This document shows positions 33,850 through 45,209 of a DNA stretch of 64,000 nucleotides, in pieces. The stretch comes from Certhia americana. Its lineage: Eukaryota > Chordata > Aves > Passeriformes > Certhiidae. The notes beneath the pieces were generated by a model. The model had not been told where the DNA came from, searched no databases, and worked only from the letters and a program-made list of their open reading frames with translations. Position 1 is the stretch's first letter. Every line of letters begins with the position of its first letter. The stretch is taken from contig JAGMWU010000063.1 of NCBI GenBank assembly GCA_018697195.1, forward strand, positions 113,820 to 177,819, in the 5' to 3' direction. The position numbers and the translations under genes are program-made.

Positions 33850-34790
33850 GGTCTTGGTTAAACTTGGAGAGTGGTGATAAATACACTGAAAGAGATGAAA
33901 GCCGAGTCAAAAGTAGCAGCCACAGTGGTCCATGCCATTGCCGTCCCGCCTCAGATAAATCAACCGCCACCCCCCCACCACAGACAAGCCATATCAGGGC
34001 ATTTTTCGGAGTCAGGTATCTCCGACCTGTAAAAGGGACTGCTGTAAAGCCTGCAACTTTTGTGGGAGAATTGTTGCAGCAACAAAGCAGCACAACTGCA
34101 TCTAGGTCTGCCAGTATAGCAACTCCACCAAATCCCCCAGACCCTCCGCACCACCTAGCAGCGGTGCTGCCAGGGCAAACGGCAACCCCTCACACCCGGC
34201 AGAGGGCCTAAGGGCAGCTGTCCCACCCAAACCTCCCGGCACCTCCCAAGCTGCAGTGGGAGCGGGCCTCGGGCGACCCAGCCTGCCCGTCCACCCTCCA
34301 CCGCCTCCTGCTTCCAGCAAGCCTTCTCTCACCTTCCCTCCTCCTCCCCCTCTCCTGCCCCCCGGCCGATCGCCCTGCCAAGGCAGTGACCCCCAGCGCT
34401 GCACCCCCGCTCCCTTCCCCTCAGGCTGACAAACCCGCCAAGCCTCAGGCAGACACTTCGTGCCCCCTCTGCTGCCACCCAAGTCTCCCCACTTGCTGTC
34501 ACAGTTCCATAAGACAAGCAACATCCAGTCACTGCCGCTCTCATCCACCCCTAGCCTCTCTCAGCCCGCAACCATGGTCGAGATGCCGGGGAGAAGAGAC
34601 CCAGCCGAAACACAGGAACAAGTGCTGGGAAGCTAGTCACACCTCCACAGCCACCAGCAAGACCCCCAACAACAGAACTTACAAGCAAGTCTTTTGTCAA
34701 TGGACTGCTTGGCAAAGAGAAAAACGGGGAGAGGATCCCTTGGACAATGATGCCAAGCAGGATCACTTGAAAAACAAAACTAAGCAGAGC
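33850..34790. other. GC-rich, proline-rich stretch of unknown origin
   Basis: This block lies between a minus-strand protease and a plus-strand RT connection domain, so the two beta-like elements are head to head here. It is strongly C-rich on the plus strand (34120-34480) with open frames that are almost all Pro, Ser and Ala. A CRDCC-type Cys cluster reads near 34036. It could be the gag-pro linker of either element, or an LTR R/U5 region. I see no domain that decides it. Confidence 0.4.
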
Positions 34791-37715
34791 AAGCAGATTC
34801 AATCAGACTTTGTTTTGTTAGAATGGATTTTTACTCCACATATGCCTCCAGTAAGCATCTGGCAAAGAACTGATGCAATAGCTTACTTAATCCATAAAGC
34901 ATGACGTGAACAAGAGTATTGGAAATAAGCGGGAAGGAACCCAACAATATCAGCATACCGGTGAAAACAGACAATTTTGAATGGATGCTCCAACATTTGG
35001 TGCCACTACAAGAAGCTTTGATTGGATTTACAGGCACAGTGCACAACAAACAGCCCAAAGGGCCAATAAACCAGATGCTAACACAACAGCAATGGGTAGA
35101 GATGCCAAAAATTGTACCTTACTGTCCTGGTTTAGCCCTGATTGGACAATTTTGTAATATAGACACCTGATTAATCCAATGAAAAGGGTGGATACGCCTC
35201 TAGTGAATACACATTTTAAGGTGAGGGTCTGGAAATAGCTCTCTTCTGGTTTCTGGTGGGGTGAGTTGCAGAGCCTCGGCCTGGCTGTTCTCCATGGCCG
35301 GGCCAGGCCGGGCCGAGGTTCCCCCTTCCCTCCCCTGGCACCTCTGGCAGGCAAAGGAAGGAGAGGCGGGGTGGGAAGGAAGGAAGGCTCTGTCCAGTCC
35401 TATATGCTGAAATTTGTTACTCCAGGACGGCCCCACACAGCAACCAGGGGCTGAGCCAGGCCCAGCAGGAGAGAAGAGGGAGGTGAATCAGCCCTGGTGT
35501 GAAACATCTGAAGCCTGACCGAGCTGGGAAAAAAGATTCTAGCCTCCGTCTCTCAGCACAGCTGGAACTGGAAGGCAGCAGCAGGCCTTGAGAGAGATTC
35601 TGGCCCAGTTCCAGCACAACTGCAATGCATCACATGACTGCCTTGTACCAGCTGCGGCCTGTGTGAATTTTTTTTCCTGACCAGATGAAACTTTCAAAGC
35701 ATGAATCTTACCCAGAGAAAAAGAGGAGACCGGATGAAATGAAGAAAGACACAGCATGAGACTTAGAGGAAGTGAGAAGAGAATCTTAAATGGCAAGGAA
35801 GATTGAAGGAGTGACCTGGTTAGGTTGGACTTCTCTTGTGAGGCCATAGAGAATGGACTTAAATACCCTGTAACCTATGGGGTGTTTTTTAGGGGGATGC
35901 CAGGTTCTAGTCAGAGTTGTGAGCTGCTAGAGAAAATTGAACAGAGGAAGACCAAGGAAGTAAAAGATGATGCCCTGACCATTGAGAGAAGAGGACCTCT
36001 GTTCCTTGGGATGAAGAGAACTTTTGTTTTATACTAGAAGGCATCCTTAAACTGTACCCTAATAAACTGATATGGCCCATGAGCGGCTGTAAAGACTGTC
36101 TAATGGGAAGGGACTTCACAATGGCAAATTTACTTCCCTGGGCAGGCCATGTGAGGGCAAGAGAACTGGTATCTTGTAGAAAATCTCTATGGTATTCAAG
36201 AGAGACTCCTTTCTCCTTGATGAATTGAGAAATGATTATTTTAAGAGTGATAACTGAGAATCCCATGTTTTGTCTTTTTATATTGGATTAAAAAAGTGAA
36301 TAGTTGGTGGGTGGAGGAGAAGTGTTTTGAAGGTTTCATTCTGATTTCTTTTTTTTTTTCCTTTTTGTGTTAGTTAATAAAGTTCTATTCCTTTTTAAGT
36401 TTAAGCCTGCTTTGCTCTTGATTGGGAAATTTCAAATTGGCAAACTAAAACTGAGACATAAATTGGTGTTTCCACCAGTTTCACACTCAAACCAGGCCAC
36501 TCACACATTGGAAGGTATAACAGTTTTTACAGATGCTGGAAGACAGAAAAAAATGAGCTTCCTGTACCTGGAAAGAAGACAATGAGTGGAAACATCCCGT
36601 GTTTGATGGCACAACCAGAGATTCATTGCAAACTTTAGAGCTTGCTGCAGTAGCATGGGCACTGACCAACTGGTGTACCCAGCTCTTGAATATAGTTTCT
36701 GACTCATTATATGTTGTGGGAGCAGTGAATAGAATAGAAAATGCATTAATCAAACAAGTTAACAATCAGCATTTATATGAGTTATTTTTGCAGATTAGAC
36801 GAGTTGTAGCAGATCGACAGGAACAATGTTGCATAATGCATATTTGGAGTCACAAAACAGTTAGGGTTAGGAGAAGGAAATGCAAGGGCAGATGCGCTTG
36901 CTAGTTCAGCAATCAAGCCTCTTATTGATTCATTTAAAGCAGCACAAAAAAGTCATTCATTATTTCACCAAGCTGACAAAGCATTGCACAGACAATTCAA
37001 AATTACATGGACAGATGCAAAAGGAATAGTTCACACATGTCCACAATGTAGTCACCATGGCTCTGGTCTAGGCCTGGGGGTAAACCCTCGAGGACTACAA
37101 TCCTGTGAAATTTGGCAAATGGATGTAACTCATGTGCCTGAATTTGGGAGACTTAAATTTGTACATGTTACCATTGATACATATTCCAAAATGATTTGGG
37201 CAACTGTCTTGCCAGGTGAATGTGCAATACATGTGGTAAAACATTTGACAGCATGCTTTGCAATCATGGGAGTGCCAAAAGAATTGAAAACAGATAATGG
37301 GCCCGCCTATATAAGCAGAAAGGTAGCCTCTTTTCTGCAGAGATGGGGAATTAAACATGTCACTGGAATACCACACGTGTCTACAGGGCAAGCCATAATA
37401 GAAAGAGCCCATAGGACACTAAAAGATTATCTATATAAACAAAAGATGCCCGACCAAAATGATCCCAGCTGTTGGTTGAATCAGGTCTTGTTTACTTTAA
37501 ATTTCTTAAGTCTTGTAGGAGATTTGGAACAACCACCTGTTGTTATCCATAATAGCCAAATAAAAATGCAAGCAACACCAGAAATTCATTTATATTACAA
37601 AAACCCAAAGACAGGCACTTGGGAGGGTCCTAGCCCTTTACTGTTTAACAGTCATGGGTATAGTTGTGTCTCTACAGATAAAGGCCCATTATGGGTACCC
37701 AGTCGATGGACCTAG
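34790..37715 (+). pseudogene. pol: Pol of plus-strand beta-like element, split by type-1 LTR
   Basis: Only the 3' half of pol is present. RT connection reads LLEWIFTPHMPPVSIWQRTD (34826 on) and continues in another frame to VEMPKIVPY at 35122, where the LTR is inserted. After the LTR, RNase H begins LEGITVFTDAGRQKK (36508 on) with a frame change near 36590. It continues through SLQTLELAAVAWALTNW and IVSDSLYVVGAV. Integrase zinc-binding residues (HTCPQCSHHG) are near 37035. The core is open in one frame to 37715: WQMDVTHVPEFGRLKFVHV, ELKTDNGPAYISRKVA and GQAIIERAHRTLKDYL, so the D, D and E positions are all kept. The C-terminal GYSCVSTDKGPLWVPSRW overlaps the next ORF. Confidence 0.85.
35123..36458 (+). 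mobile_element. Type-1 LTR, most complete copy
   Basis: It starts TGTCCTGGTTTAGCC and ends CTGAGACA, 1336 bp, with ttaataaagttctattcc as its polyadenylation region (36373-36391). It splits pol between RT connection and RNase H. The flanks cttac and taaat give no target duplication. This unedited copy is the reference for the G-to-A comparison with 9000-10558. Confidence 0.85.
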
Positions 37716-38173
37716 CCAGCAGTGAAAACCAGCTCTCACGAGACAGACAACAGAGAGTGATACGGAGACTGATAGAAGAACTCATCGCTGCAGTCCATAC
37801 TCCACGATTGTATGGTGTGGACATCATCTCAATTACTGAAGACATTCTATTGGGACAGCCACTTGGAATTTGGGAACAGAGTTTAGTAGTATTTAGAAAT
37901 AGGAATAGAGTTTGCACTAATTGTACTTTTGCTTATGCGCGCTTTTTACAGTTAGAGCTAATTTGTGGAAAATGTGGAATTGTTTTTAGAAGAAGTAGTG
38001 AACAAGTAGATAGTAGAGGTAGTTTATGTACTGATTGTTATACTGTAGGCTTTGATCAGTTCTTAATAGACACTTCCATTGTATATCAAACCCCTGTAAA
38101 TAATATACAAATAAGTACCTTTGGAGGTGTAAAAGGTTTGCAATTGGCCCAACAGATTTGGGTGGCCAAGTGA
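37691..38173 (+). CDS. Arg-rich, CxxC-rich ORF between integrase and Env
   Basis: A 160-codon frame starts at ATG 37691, overlapping the last 25 bases of integrase in another frame, and ends at TAA-equivalent stop 38171-38173. Residues 17-27 are Arg-rich (SRDRQQRVIRR). Three CxxC pairs follow: CTNC (75-78), CGKC (92-95) and CTDC (113-116), spaced like a zinc-binding domain. After the stop the same frame shows a fourth pair, CATC, near 38234. It lies where a long Env leader or a Rec/Rev-like regulatory protein would be encoded. It has no hydrophobic signal segment, which argues against a plain leader. I do not recognise it. It could be an accessory protein, an exon of one, or the Env N-terminus of this lineage. 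Confidence 0.5.
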   Translation: MGTQSMDLASSENQLSRDRQQRVIRRLIEELIAAVHTPRLYGVDIISITEDILLGQPLGIWEQSLVVFRNRNRVCTNCTFAYARFLQLELICGKCGIVFRRSSEQVDSRGSLCTDCYTVGFDQFLIDTSIVYQTPVNNIQISTFGGVKGLQLAQQIWVAK

Positions 38174-38281
38174 GCCATTAGACAAGTTTGTTTTGCTAGA
38201 AGAACAACTGTCATAAGAGCATGGTGTGCAACTTGTGGACAGGAATATGCCTCCTTGGCATGATAGTGAACGTACATCGAT

Positions 38282-39112
38282 ATGCTACATAGACAAAATC
38301 TTTGGCTGACTTGGGTTAATGCCTCAGGGACAACAGATTTTTGTTTAAGCTTACAAATACCGGGTGATCCATTTAGAACTTGTCTAATTGGACTTCCCAT
38401 AGAGCCAGAAAATGATACCTTTGCAGACTGGATTAATCATACAGTGTTTCTTAAACATTTAAATTATAGCGGTGGTTGCTCAGAACAAGAATGCCGCTGC
38501 TTGGAAACAACACAATATTGGCCAGATAGAGGCTCGACATGGCAGAAAGCAATTATTACAGCTCTAAATGTAGCCTCTCAATCATTCATACAGGAATTGG
38601 ATATTTTGGCCAGTGTTGCCCCAGGAGAGTTTGAAGATGTTACTCATTTAATCAATTGCAATAATGTTAGACCTCCAAAGCAGGTTAGAAATGGCACTGG
38701 ACTTGTTGAGTTTAAAGATGCCCTGTATAACTGGTTGGCAAGAAACAGAGGATGGAAATGTATTGGACAACAAAATGTTACAGGAGACACATTAAAAATG
38801 TCGGGTGACATTAAAACAGGTGAATCCGTAGATGTCGTGAGTGGCAAACAACTACCACCTGTAATATTCCTAATTTGTGGAGATCAAGCATGGAATGGAA
38901 TTCCAAGAAACCCAGTAGGAGGACCATGTTATTTAGGGAGACTAACAATGTTCGCCCCTCACATGAGAGAGCTTTTGACTGACACTTTGAGAATAAACCA
39001 CAAAAGGTGTCTCTCATACATTAATGAAAATTGTAACACAAATGTTGCACTCCCATTGGAAAGGGCCAGGCTAGGGATGAAGTTTTCTCCCTTTGTAGGA
39101 ACAAGAGATTAA
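38282..39112 (+). CDS. env: Env surface unit of plus-strand beta-like element
   Basis: A 276-codon frame starts with LWLTWVNASGTTDFCLSLQI and contains paired cysteines (CSEQECRC) and several N-x-S/T sites (NASG, NHTV, NYSG, NGTG, NVTG), as expected of an SU glycoprotein. Its upstream signal peptide is not visible in this frame, so the true start may be a splice product from 37.7 kb or lost. It stops at 39110, just before the TM region in a different frame. A cleavage site is not obvious at the join, so a frameshift probably separates SU from TM. Same lineage as the Env remnant at 27440-28700. Confidence 0.65.
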   Translation: MLHRQNLWLTWVNASGTTDFCLSLQIPGDPFRTCLIGLPIEPENDTFADWINHTVFLKHLNYSGGCSEQECRCLETTQYWPDRGSTWQKAIITALNVASQSFIQELDILASVAPGEFEDVTHLINCNNVRPPKQVRNGTGLVEFKDALYNWLARNRGWKCIGQQNVTGDTLKMSGDIKTGESVDVVSGKQLPPVIFLICGDQAWNGIPRNPVGGPCYLGRLTMFAPHMRELLTDTLRINHKRCLSYINENCNTNVALPLERARLGMKFSPFVGTRD

Positions 39113-39161
39113 TGCAGCAAATATTAAAAAGCTTGCTTGCTGGGCTAGCAAAGAATTTAAT

Positions 39162-39647
39162 TTGATTTCTACTATTTTATCAAAGCCATTGCAAGACACA
39201 GAATTGATTAGACATGCTACTTTGCAGAATCATACTGCTAGTGATTTTTTGCTTTTAGCACAATGCCATGGTTGTTTTGAAATTAAAAATATGTACTGTC
39301 TCAACTTGAGTGACCATTCTGTGAACATACACAAGAAAATACATGATCTTCCAAACAATTTAAAAATGATTACTGTGGGACATAATCCCTTTACTGACTG
39401 GCTTAACAGACTAGGATTAACCGGGTGGCTTTTACCAAGAGTTAAATCGCTTTTTATGGCTATTTTACCAATTATTGTTGTAGTGATATTAGGATGTTGC
39501 TTGTTAGGATGTATAAAGTCATTGGAAAGACTTGTCTTGCAGGCATGGCTTGTGCAAAGAGAAAAAAGGGGAATTGTAGGGGAAATTTTATTAGAAAAGG
39601 GACATATGCTGCACAACCCATGCTATGAAGAAATACTGCGTGTATAG
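39162..39647 (+). CDS. env: Env transmembrane unit of plus-strand beta-like element
   Basis: The frame carries ATLQNHTASDFLLLAQCHGC, then MYCLNLSDHSVNIHKKIHDL, a linker, a strong membrane anchor (SLFMAILPIIVVVILGCCLL) at about residues 97-118 and a basic cytoplasmic tail ending at 39647. It lacks its own start and a fusion peptide, since those lie in the preceding frame. A purine-rich tract aagggggaagaaa (39680-39692) follows and could be the polypurine tract. No matching 3' LTR is seen because a type-2 LTR fragment intervenes. Confidence 0.7.
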   Translation: MISTILSKPLQDTELIRHATLQNHTASDFLLLAQCHGCFEIKNMYCLNLSDHSVNIHKKIHDLPNNLKMITVGHNPFTDWLNRLGLTGWLLPRVKSLFMAILPIIVVVILGCCLLGCIKSLERLVLQAWLVQREKRGIVGEILLEKGHMLHNPCYEEILRV

Positions 39648-39740
39648 AAAGGAATTTCTGACTTGTCCTTGACTCTGATAAGGGGGAAGAAATTGGCTAG
39701 AGCAACTTTGAAAGAGTATGTGGAACAAGATATGGTAACC

Positions 39741-40064
39741 TGTCTTGGTTTGGAAAGACTGGGGTGTCTGCTAGGAACCAAAAAAAAAATGGAAACTTCC
39801 TTTGGACTTTTTATTATCCTAAAATTAAAGAGGGGTCTCGGGAAACGGTGTGAGGGTAGGAATAACAGTTCTTTACTAGTTAGTCTAACAAGGTAAATTA
39901 ACAATAATAACTATAATACTGACAACAAACAGAACTAGAGAAGAAAAGGGGAAAAAAACCAACCCAGTTACAGTTTTCCTCTGGCACCCCCCACCCCCCT
40001 CAGTACCGTTACAAGCTACCAGAGCCAGCAGCAGTCCTGGGAGGATGAGATGTATCCGAGGGTT
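39741..40064 (-). mobile_element. Type-2 LTR fragment
   Basis: On the minus strand this is the 3' half of the 48503-49262 LTR: it ends with TTCCAAACCAAGACA (complement of 39741 on) and includes the gttattcctaccctcacac region and the ccaccccc stretch. It stops at 40064 inside the LTR and joins directly to ERV-L-like pol, so a deletion removed its 5' half and the start of that element. Confidence 0.85.
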
Positions 40065-42650
40065 GGCAATTGTTAATTTTTGAAGCATTAGCTCACCAAG
40101 CCCTGGTCCCTATCCATCCTAGAGATCCTTTCCAGGTAGAATGGGTATTTGCCATCTCAGGGTTGTCAGTACACATATGGCAACCAGGCCCAGAAGGCCC
40201 TACAAGGCCTGTTGGTTCTTATTCCTGTGGCTTTAAAGATGCGGAAAAAAGATACACTACCTGGGAAAAGGGACTGTTTGTAGTTAGCTTAGCTCTCATA
40301 GAAGTGGAAAAAATTGTATGACAACAACCAATTGTTTTAAGAGGCCCTTTCAAAGTAATTAAAGCAGTCACTACTGGGACCTCACCCCGACAGGGTGGCC
40401 CAGAGGGCCTCAGTAAGAAAGTGTTATGCTCAGACTGAACATTATAGTAACATCTTCTCAGTAACCAAGGGAGATGTTAAAAATTTGGCAATACAAGAAA
40501 CTGAGAGCTTGGATAGCAGCCACAACAAACCTGCCTCGGTGATTAAAGTAGCCCCTCCATTTTCCCCGATCAGTCAGAAAATTCTTGGTTCACTGATGCT
40601 TTTGCAAAACGAGAGGGAAAGGTGTGGAAATATAGAGCAGTAGCCCTCCACACTTCCTCTGGTGAACAAATTATCACTGAGGGAGAAGGCAGTGCTCAGG
40701 TTGGGGAGCTGATAGCTGTTTGGAGTGTTTTCAAACGTGAGGTACAGGATACCTCTTTTGTTTGCATTTACACTGACTCCTATGCTGTGTTTAAAGGATG
40801 TATGGAGTGGCTTCCTTTTTGGCAGCAAAACGATTGGGAAGCTAACAGAGTTCCAGTATGGCAAAAAGAAAAGTGGCAAGAAATTTGAAATATAGCAAGT
40901 CAAAGAAATTTTGCTGTGGGGTGGGTAGCTTCTCACCAAACAGATCAAAATCCACCTGGTGAGTGGAACAATACAGTTGATGAGTAAGCAAGATTAAGTC
41001 CCCTGAAAAAGGAACAAATTACAGAGGACTGGGAGCACCTATTAAAATGGTTGCATGTAAAAAGACAGCACACAGGTGCAAAGGATTTGTACAAAGATGT
41101 TCTTGCCTGTGGTTGGCCTGTCACCAGGGAAATGTGTAAAACATGCATATCAGCCTGCAAGAAATTCCACAAACAACTAGAAAGACATCCTTTAGAAGAT
41201 GACCCTCTGCACCTAAGAAAGGGTAAAGGCTTATGGGATGCATGGCAGATAGATTATATTGGTCCCTTTAACAAGTCTGGTGGCAAACACTTTGTGCTGG
41301 TGGGAGTGGAAATTACATCTGGGTTAGTTCAAGCCAAAGCTTTTAAAAGAGCTACAGAAGATAATACTGTTAAAGCATTGCAATGCTGGTTTGAAACTTT
41401 CCCTAAACCACAGGAAATTCAATCCGATAACGGGTCCCACTTAACGGCTAAATTTGTACAGGATTGGGCAAAAAGTGAAGGAATAAAATGGACTTTTCAC
41501 ACCCCTTATGTGCAGTGCAAAATGTAACCAAAACTCTGTATTCTATCACCATCTGTTGAAACTGGGGTGGTGGTCGTGGTAATTGTCTGTCAATGGGCTA
41601 ACTGTCAAGAAACCCACTGGGGCAGTTTTTTTATCTCTTCCACAACCCAGCCTCCCTCCAGGGAGATATCTTCTGTTAATGGTCCATTGAGTCTCACTGA
41701 TAAAATTACATCATCCCATTGGGAAATGCTCCATCCAGAGGGAGGAGCCAAGTATTCCTACCTGGATAAAAATCTGGGAGTTGGAACACCAAGCAGCCTT
41801 TCCACTGGATTCTCAGAGGAACACCAGGCCCATCTATCACCACTGGATCTTCAGTGAAAAACTCCACTTTTTCTACAGGAGCATCACTTCAACAGAGCCA
41901 TATCTGCCACTAGGACTGCAGCCACCATTTAATCGGACTGCCACTAACATCCTGACCCACAGGGTGTCAGATTGTATCCTGACTCTGTCAGTGGGGTTTG
42001 TTTGTTTGTTTCTTTTTTCTCCTTTGTGATACTGCATGTGTTTTGGTTTTATTGTTTATTTTAATTCCCCTAATAAAGAACTGTTGTTCCTATTCCCATA
42101 TCTTCGCCTGAGAGCCCCTTAAACTTCAAAGTTAATTTGGAGGGAGACGGTTTTAATTCTCCAAGGTTCCTGCCTTCCTTAGCAGACACCTGTCATTCAA
42201 TCCACGACACCTTACTATCCCCAAGCTAACGGGATTGTAGAGAGAACTAATGGTCTCATGAAATGACTCCTTAAACCACAGGAGGGAAGTTGGGATCTTT
42301 GGCTAAGTGAAGGTGTAAAAAGTGTGAATGATAGATGGGGGGTAAACGGGTGTCCCAAAATAACGGCCTTTTGCCCAAAACCCCCAACCATGCATAATTC
42401 CTACACTATGGGGACCAGCTGATCCTATGAATTTAACACATTACTCTGGACAGCCTGTTCTGGTGAACCTCCCTACTGTAGGGCAAGTACCACTTCTGCT
42501 AAAACCCCCACTGAATAAATATGCATGGGTGGCTGCCAATGCTCTGGGGAAAGAGCATCAGATAAATACACACTGGATAGTTCCATCATTTAAATTTTCT
42601 GCCTCTTGGCGGCAGACTCTATTATGTTTACTTTTCACAGAAGAAGTTTG
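40065..42650 (+). pseudogene. pol: ERV-L-like pol, split by a type-3 solo LTR
   Basis: Fragments in order: RT end and connection (40070-40318, e.g. GFKDAEKRYTTWEKGLFVVS); RNase H (about 40575-40886) with SWFTDAFAKREGKVW, VGELIAVWSVFKRE and CIYTDSYAVFKG; integrase N-terminus (41051 on). The integrase core has WQIDYIGPFNKSGGKHFVLV, EIQSDNGSHLTAKFVQDW and, after the inserted LTR, PYYPQANGIVERTNGL, so D, D and E are visible. The WQxDYIGP start and the RNase H pattern are those of the ERV-L (class III) group. Stops lie near 40319, 40886 and 42264. The integrase C-terminus (NKYAWVAANALGKEHQINTH) ends just before env. Confidence 0.8.
41509..42209 (+). mobile_element. Type-3 solo LTR in ERV-L-like integrase
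   Basis: It starts TGTGCAGTGCAAAATG and ends CCACGACA, 701 bp, flanked by a perfect 5-bp duplication CCTTA (41504-41508 and 42210-42214). The integrase frame joins cleanly across it. Polyadenylation signal aataaagaactg is at about 42072. A second copy, minus strand, lies at 63076-63772. Confidence 0.92.
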
Positions 42651-42674
42651 AGGGACATGAAGACCAAATAAACC

Positions 42675-45208
42675 ATGATAGCACTAATACTTCTCTGCAT
42701 CCTACCACAACACCATGGCCAAAACTCAGCTGAGTGGCCATGTTCTGAAGCTACCATCATGTACACCAGTGCTCTGGGACTCTACCCCAGAGATCGTTTC
42801 CCAAGCCTAGTGACCGAAGTACTGCATAACTCTGAGGTATACCGTTCAAGTGACTGGGGATGGGACAAAACAGACTGGGCTAGAGTGTTAACTGGAATAA
42901 TTGGTGAAGAAATTAAGGTAGGATGCAGGAAAGTGGAAAAATCTCTCTACGAGAAAGCTTCCACCATTGCAATCACCACAAATTTTCTAGAACCAGATAT
43001 AACTAGTCATTTGCACCCCAACATCATGGCGAAACTCTGCCCTACAACTGCATGGACATACAACAAACAAACCTCCCTCATATTACGTTGTAGTCAGGAA
43101 AATGTTAGTAATTACACCTTGGATCCCAGCCACAACAATGTTGAAATTACAAAGCTTTGTAGAAATTAACCTACTGACTGTTGGTATAACTTTACTTTAA
43201 CCAAATCAGCCTTTGTGACCTGTAGTTGGCAAAATGACTTAGCAGATCTGTCAGGTGTGAAAGGTTTGACTTTTAAATTTAAAATAAATGCTCTGGCAAA
43301 ACCCATACTGACTGCAGTAATTACATACCATGGTATAAGCACCTCTTTAGTGTTGGATGACAAAAATAAGGTTTTCCCTCCTTTTGAAGTAACACAAAAT
43401 GATGATGTTGAAATAACAAGTAAATTAATTGCTGAATCCCTCATCGAACCTGTACACAGTTATGGCACAGGACCTCACAGTCATATTTTACATTGTGAAA
43501 TTCAAAATCAGAATTGTTGGCTAAACTTAACTGATGTACAATTTTCCCATAAAATCATGTGTGGTAAAAGCAATACCAAATACTGGGGAGAACTTGGATG
43601 TTAATGTCATAACACCTACCACCCCACCACCAGTTATGCTGACCCCGAAAATTTTTGAAATTGGACCATACATAATTAGAAAAACTGGACAACAACAAAT
43701 ATTGTTTAATCCGGCATGGTCTCTTAAACAAGTCAAATTGTCAATGCAAAACAATGTTTCAGAAATTCAACCAACTTGTTCACCTTTTCTGCAAACTTCC
43801 TTTGAAGGGTGGACAACCTGGCTGAGAAAGTGGAATTCTTCTAAGAAGTGAACAACAAGAAACATAACCAGTGTTGTGGGAACAGGATTGGGAATCTTGA
43901 ATAGTATTGATTCAGAAGTACTAATGAATAAATTTGATACCACAACTGGAGATTTAGCCAAATTACAACCACTGCAGTCATCCTTAACAGCTTTAGGAAC
44001 CCAACAGTGGTTGTTATCAAACATTACCAAATTGGGAAAAGATAAACGTAGATGACCACAAATTAATAATTGACGCACTAGGTGCTACACAAAATAACAT
44101 TTCTTTAGCTCTCAGCTGTATCCAAGCTCAATTGTGGATGCAGTCAGTTGCTGCCTCAGTTATAAGAGAAGGTGAAGAAGGCACTTTTCCTACTGAAATT
44201 CGGAAAATAATTTAGGATAGTGCCACTGATTTTGAAAGAAAATTCCAATCCTGGTGGAACTTAGTAAACTTTACCTATGACCCCAGCACAAACACAGCAA
44301 CAGCCTTTGTATTGTTAATACGTAATGCTTCGTACATTCAATATTCCCTATTATTGCATTAGGGCTGAATCATGATGGAGCTATTCTCTATCCTTCCAAG
44401 CATAGAGAATGGGCCCGTCAAATTGGTGAGAAGTGGCAAACTGTTAATTTAGAATCTTGTATTGTCCAGGAACAACAAGGATTTATCGCTGAAAGTAATA
44501 CAATTAGAGCACAAGATATTTGTTTGGACACAGAACAAAATGTCTGTAACTTTGAAATACATCCAAAACAACCTCCTGAAACAGTACTAGTGTATATAGG
44601 CAATGGATGTGTATGCTTAAGAACTGGTTGTGATAGTGTACTTATAGAAAATTTAGTAGAGAATACTAAAAATCATTCAAATTTTTGTGTTTGTAACTTT
44701 ACTAAAATCTCAGGATGTGATTTTCCTATGAAACACCAGTTACTTCTTATCACCTTTTATGGTCCAATTACTGATCCAGCATCTATTTCTTACCCCCATT
44801 GGGATGAACCTCACTCCGGTAAAGCAATTGTTGCTTCACCAGGATTTAATTGAAATTTTGGAAAAAGCCAAAAATAACGGACAGAAAACCTTAGTAACTG
44901 TCCATCACAATGTGAAAGAAATATATCGTGTTTTAGAAAGGGTAAAGAAAGATGCTGAACACAAGTGGTAGGATACTCTTTTTAGGTGGTCACTTACTGC
45001 TACAGGTGTCCTGAACAAATTGTGTCATCCCATCATTGTTCTTTTGATTGGTTTTGTTTTATCAGCAATCCTATATGCCATGAATTGGAAAATGATGAAA
45101 CGGTTAACACAATTAACATCTATAATTAATTCACACAATTTAAACAATATCCCATTTGCTGTAGACACTCCCAAGGTTGTTGACCCAAGGCAAAATTGGC
45201 CCTCATGA
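42675..45208 (+). pseudogene. env: Env downstream of ERV-L-like pol, long-TM type (copy 2)
   Basis: ATG 42675 opens a signal peptide (MIALILLCILPQHHGQ) and 165 SU codons, stopping at 43167. SU continues to 43604 and 43851 in other frames. A degraded cleavage region precedes a fusion-peptide and heptad segment GTGLGILNSIDSEVLMNK (43875 on). Then come a second helical block (NNISLALSCIQAQLWMQS, about 44095), a Cys-rich region (YIGNGCVCLRTGCDSVLI and FCVCNFTKISGCDF, 44594-44725), a membrane-proximal helix (HHNVKEIYRVLERVKKD, 44906-44956), a membrane anchor (IIVLLIGFVLSAILYAM, 45027-45079) and a tail ending at 45208. From fusion peptide to anchor is about 385 residues, far longer than an orthoretroviral TM ectodomain. 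At least six stops or frame changes are present. Confidence 0.78.
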
Positions 45209-45209
45209 C

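Noticed and set aside
33864..34904. Pro/Ser/Ala-rich frames of 115 and 172 codons
   Set aside because: Composition is explained by C-rich DNA; only the last 30 codons or so of the second frame match RT connection sequence.
39650..39740. A 3' LTR start after the polypurine-like tract of the plus-strand beta-like element
   Set aside because: No TG start with a matching partner is seen before the type-2 fragment begins at 39741.
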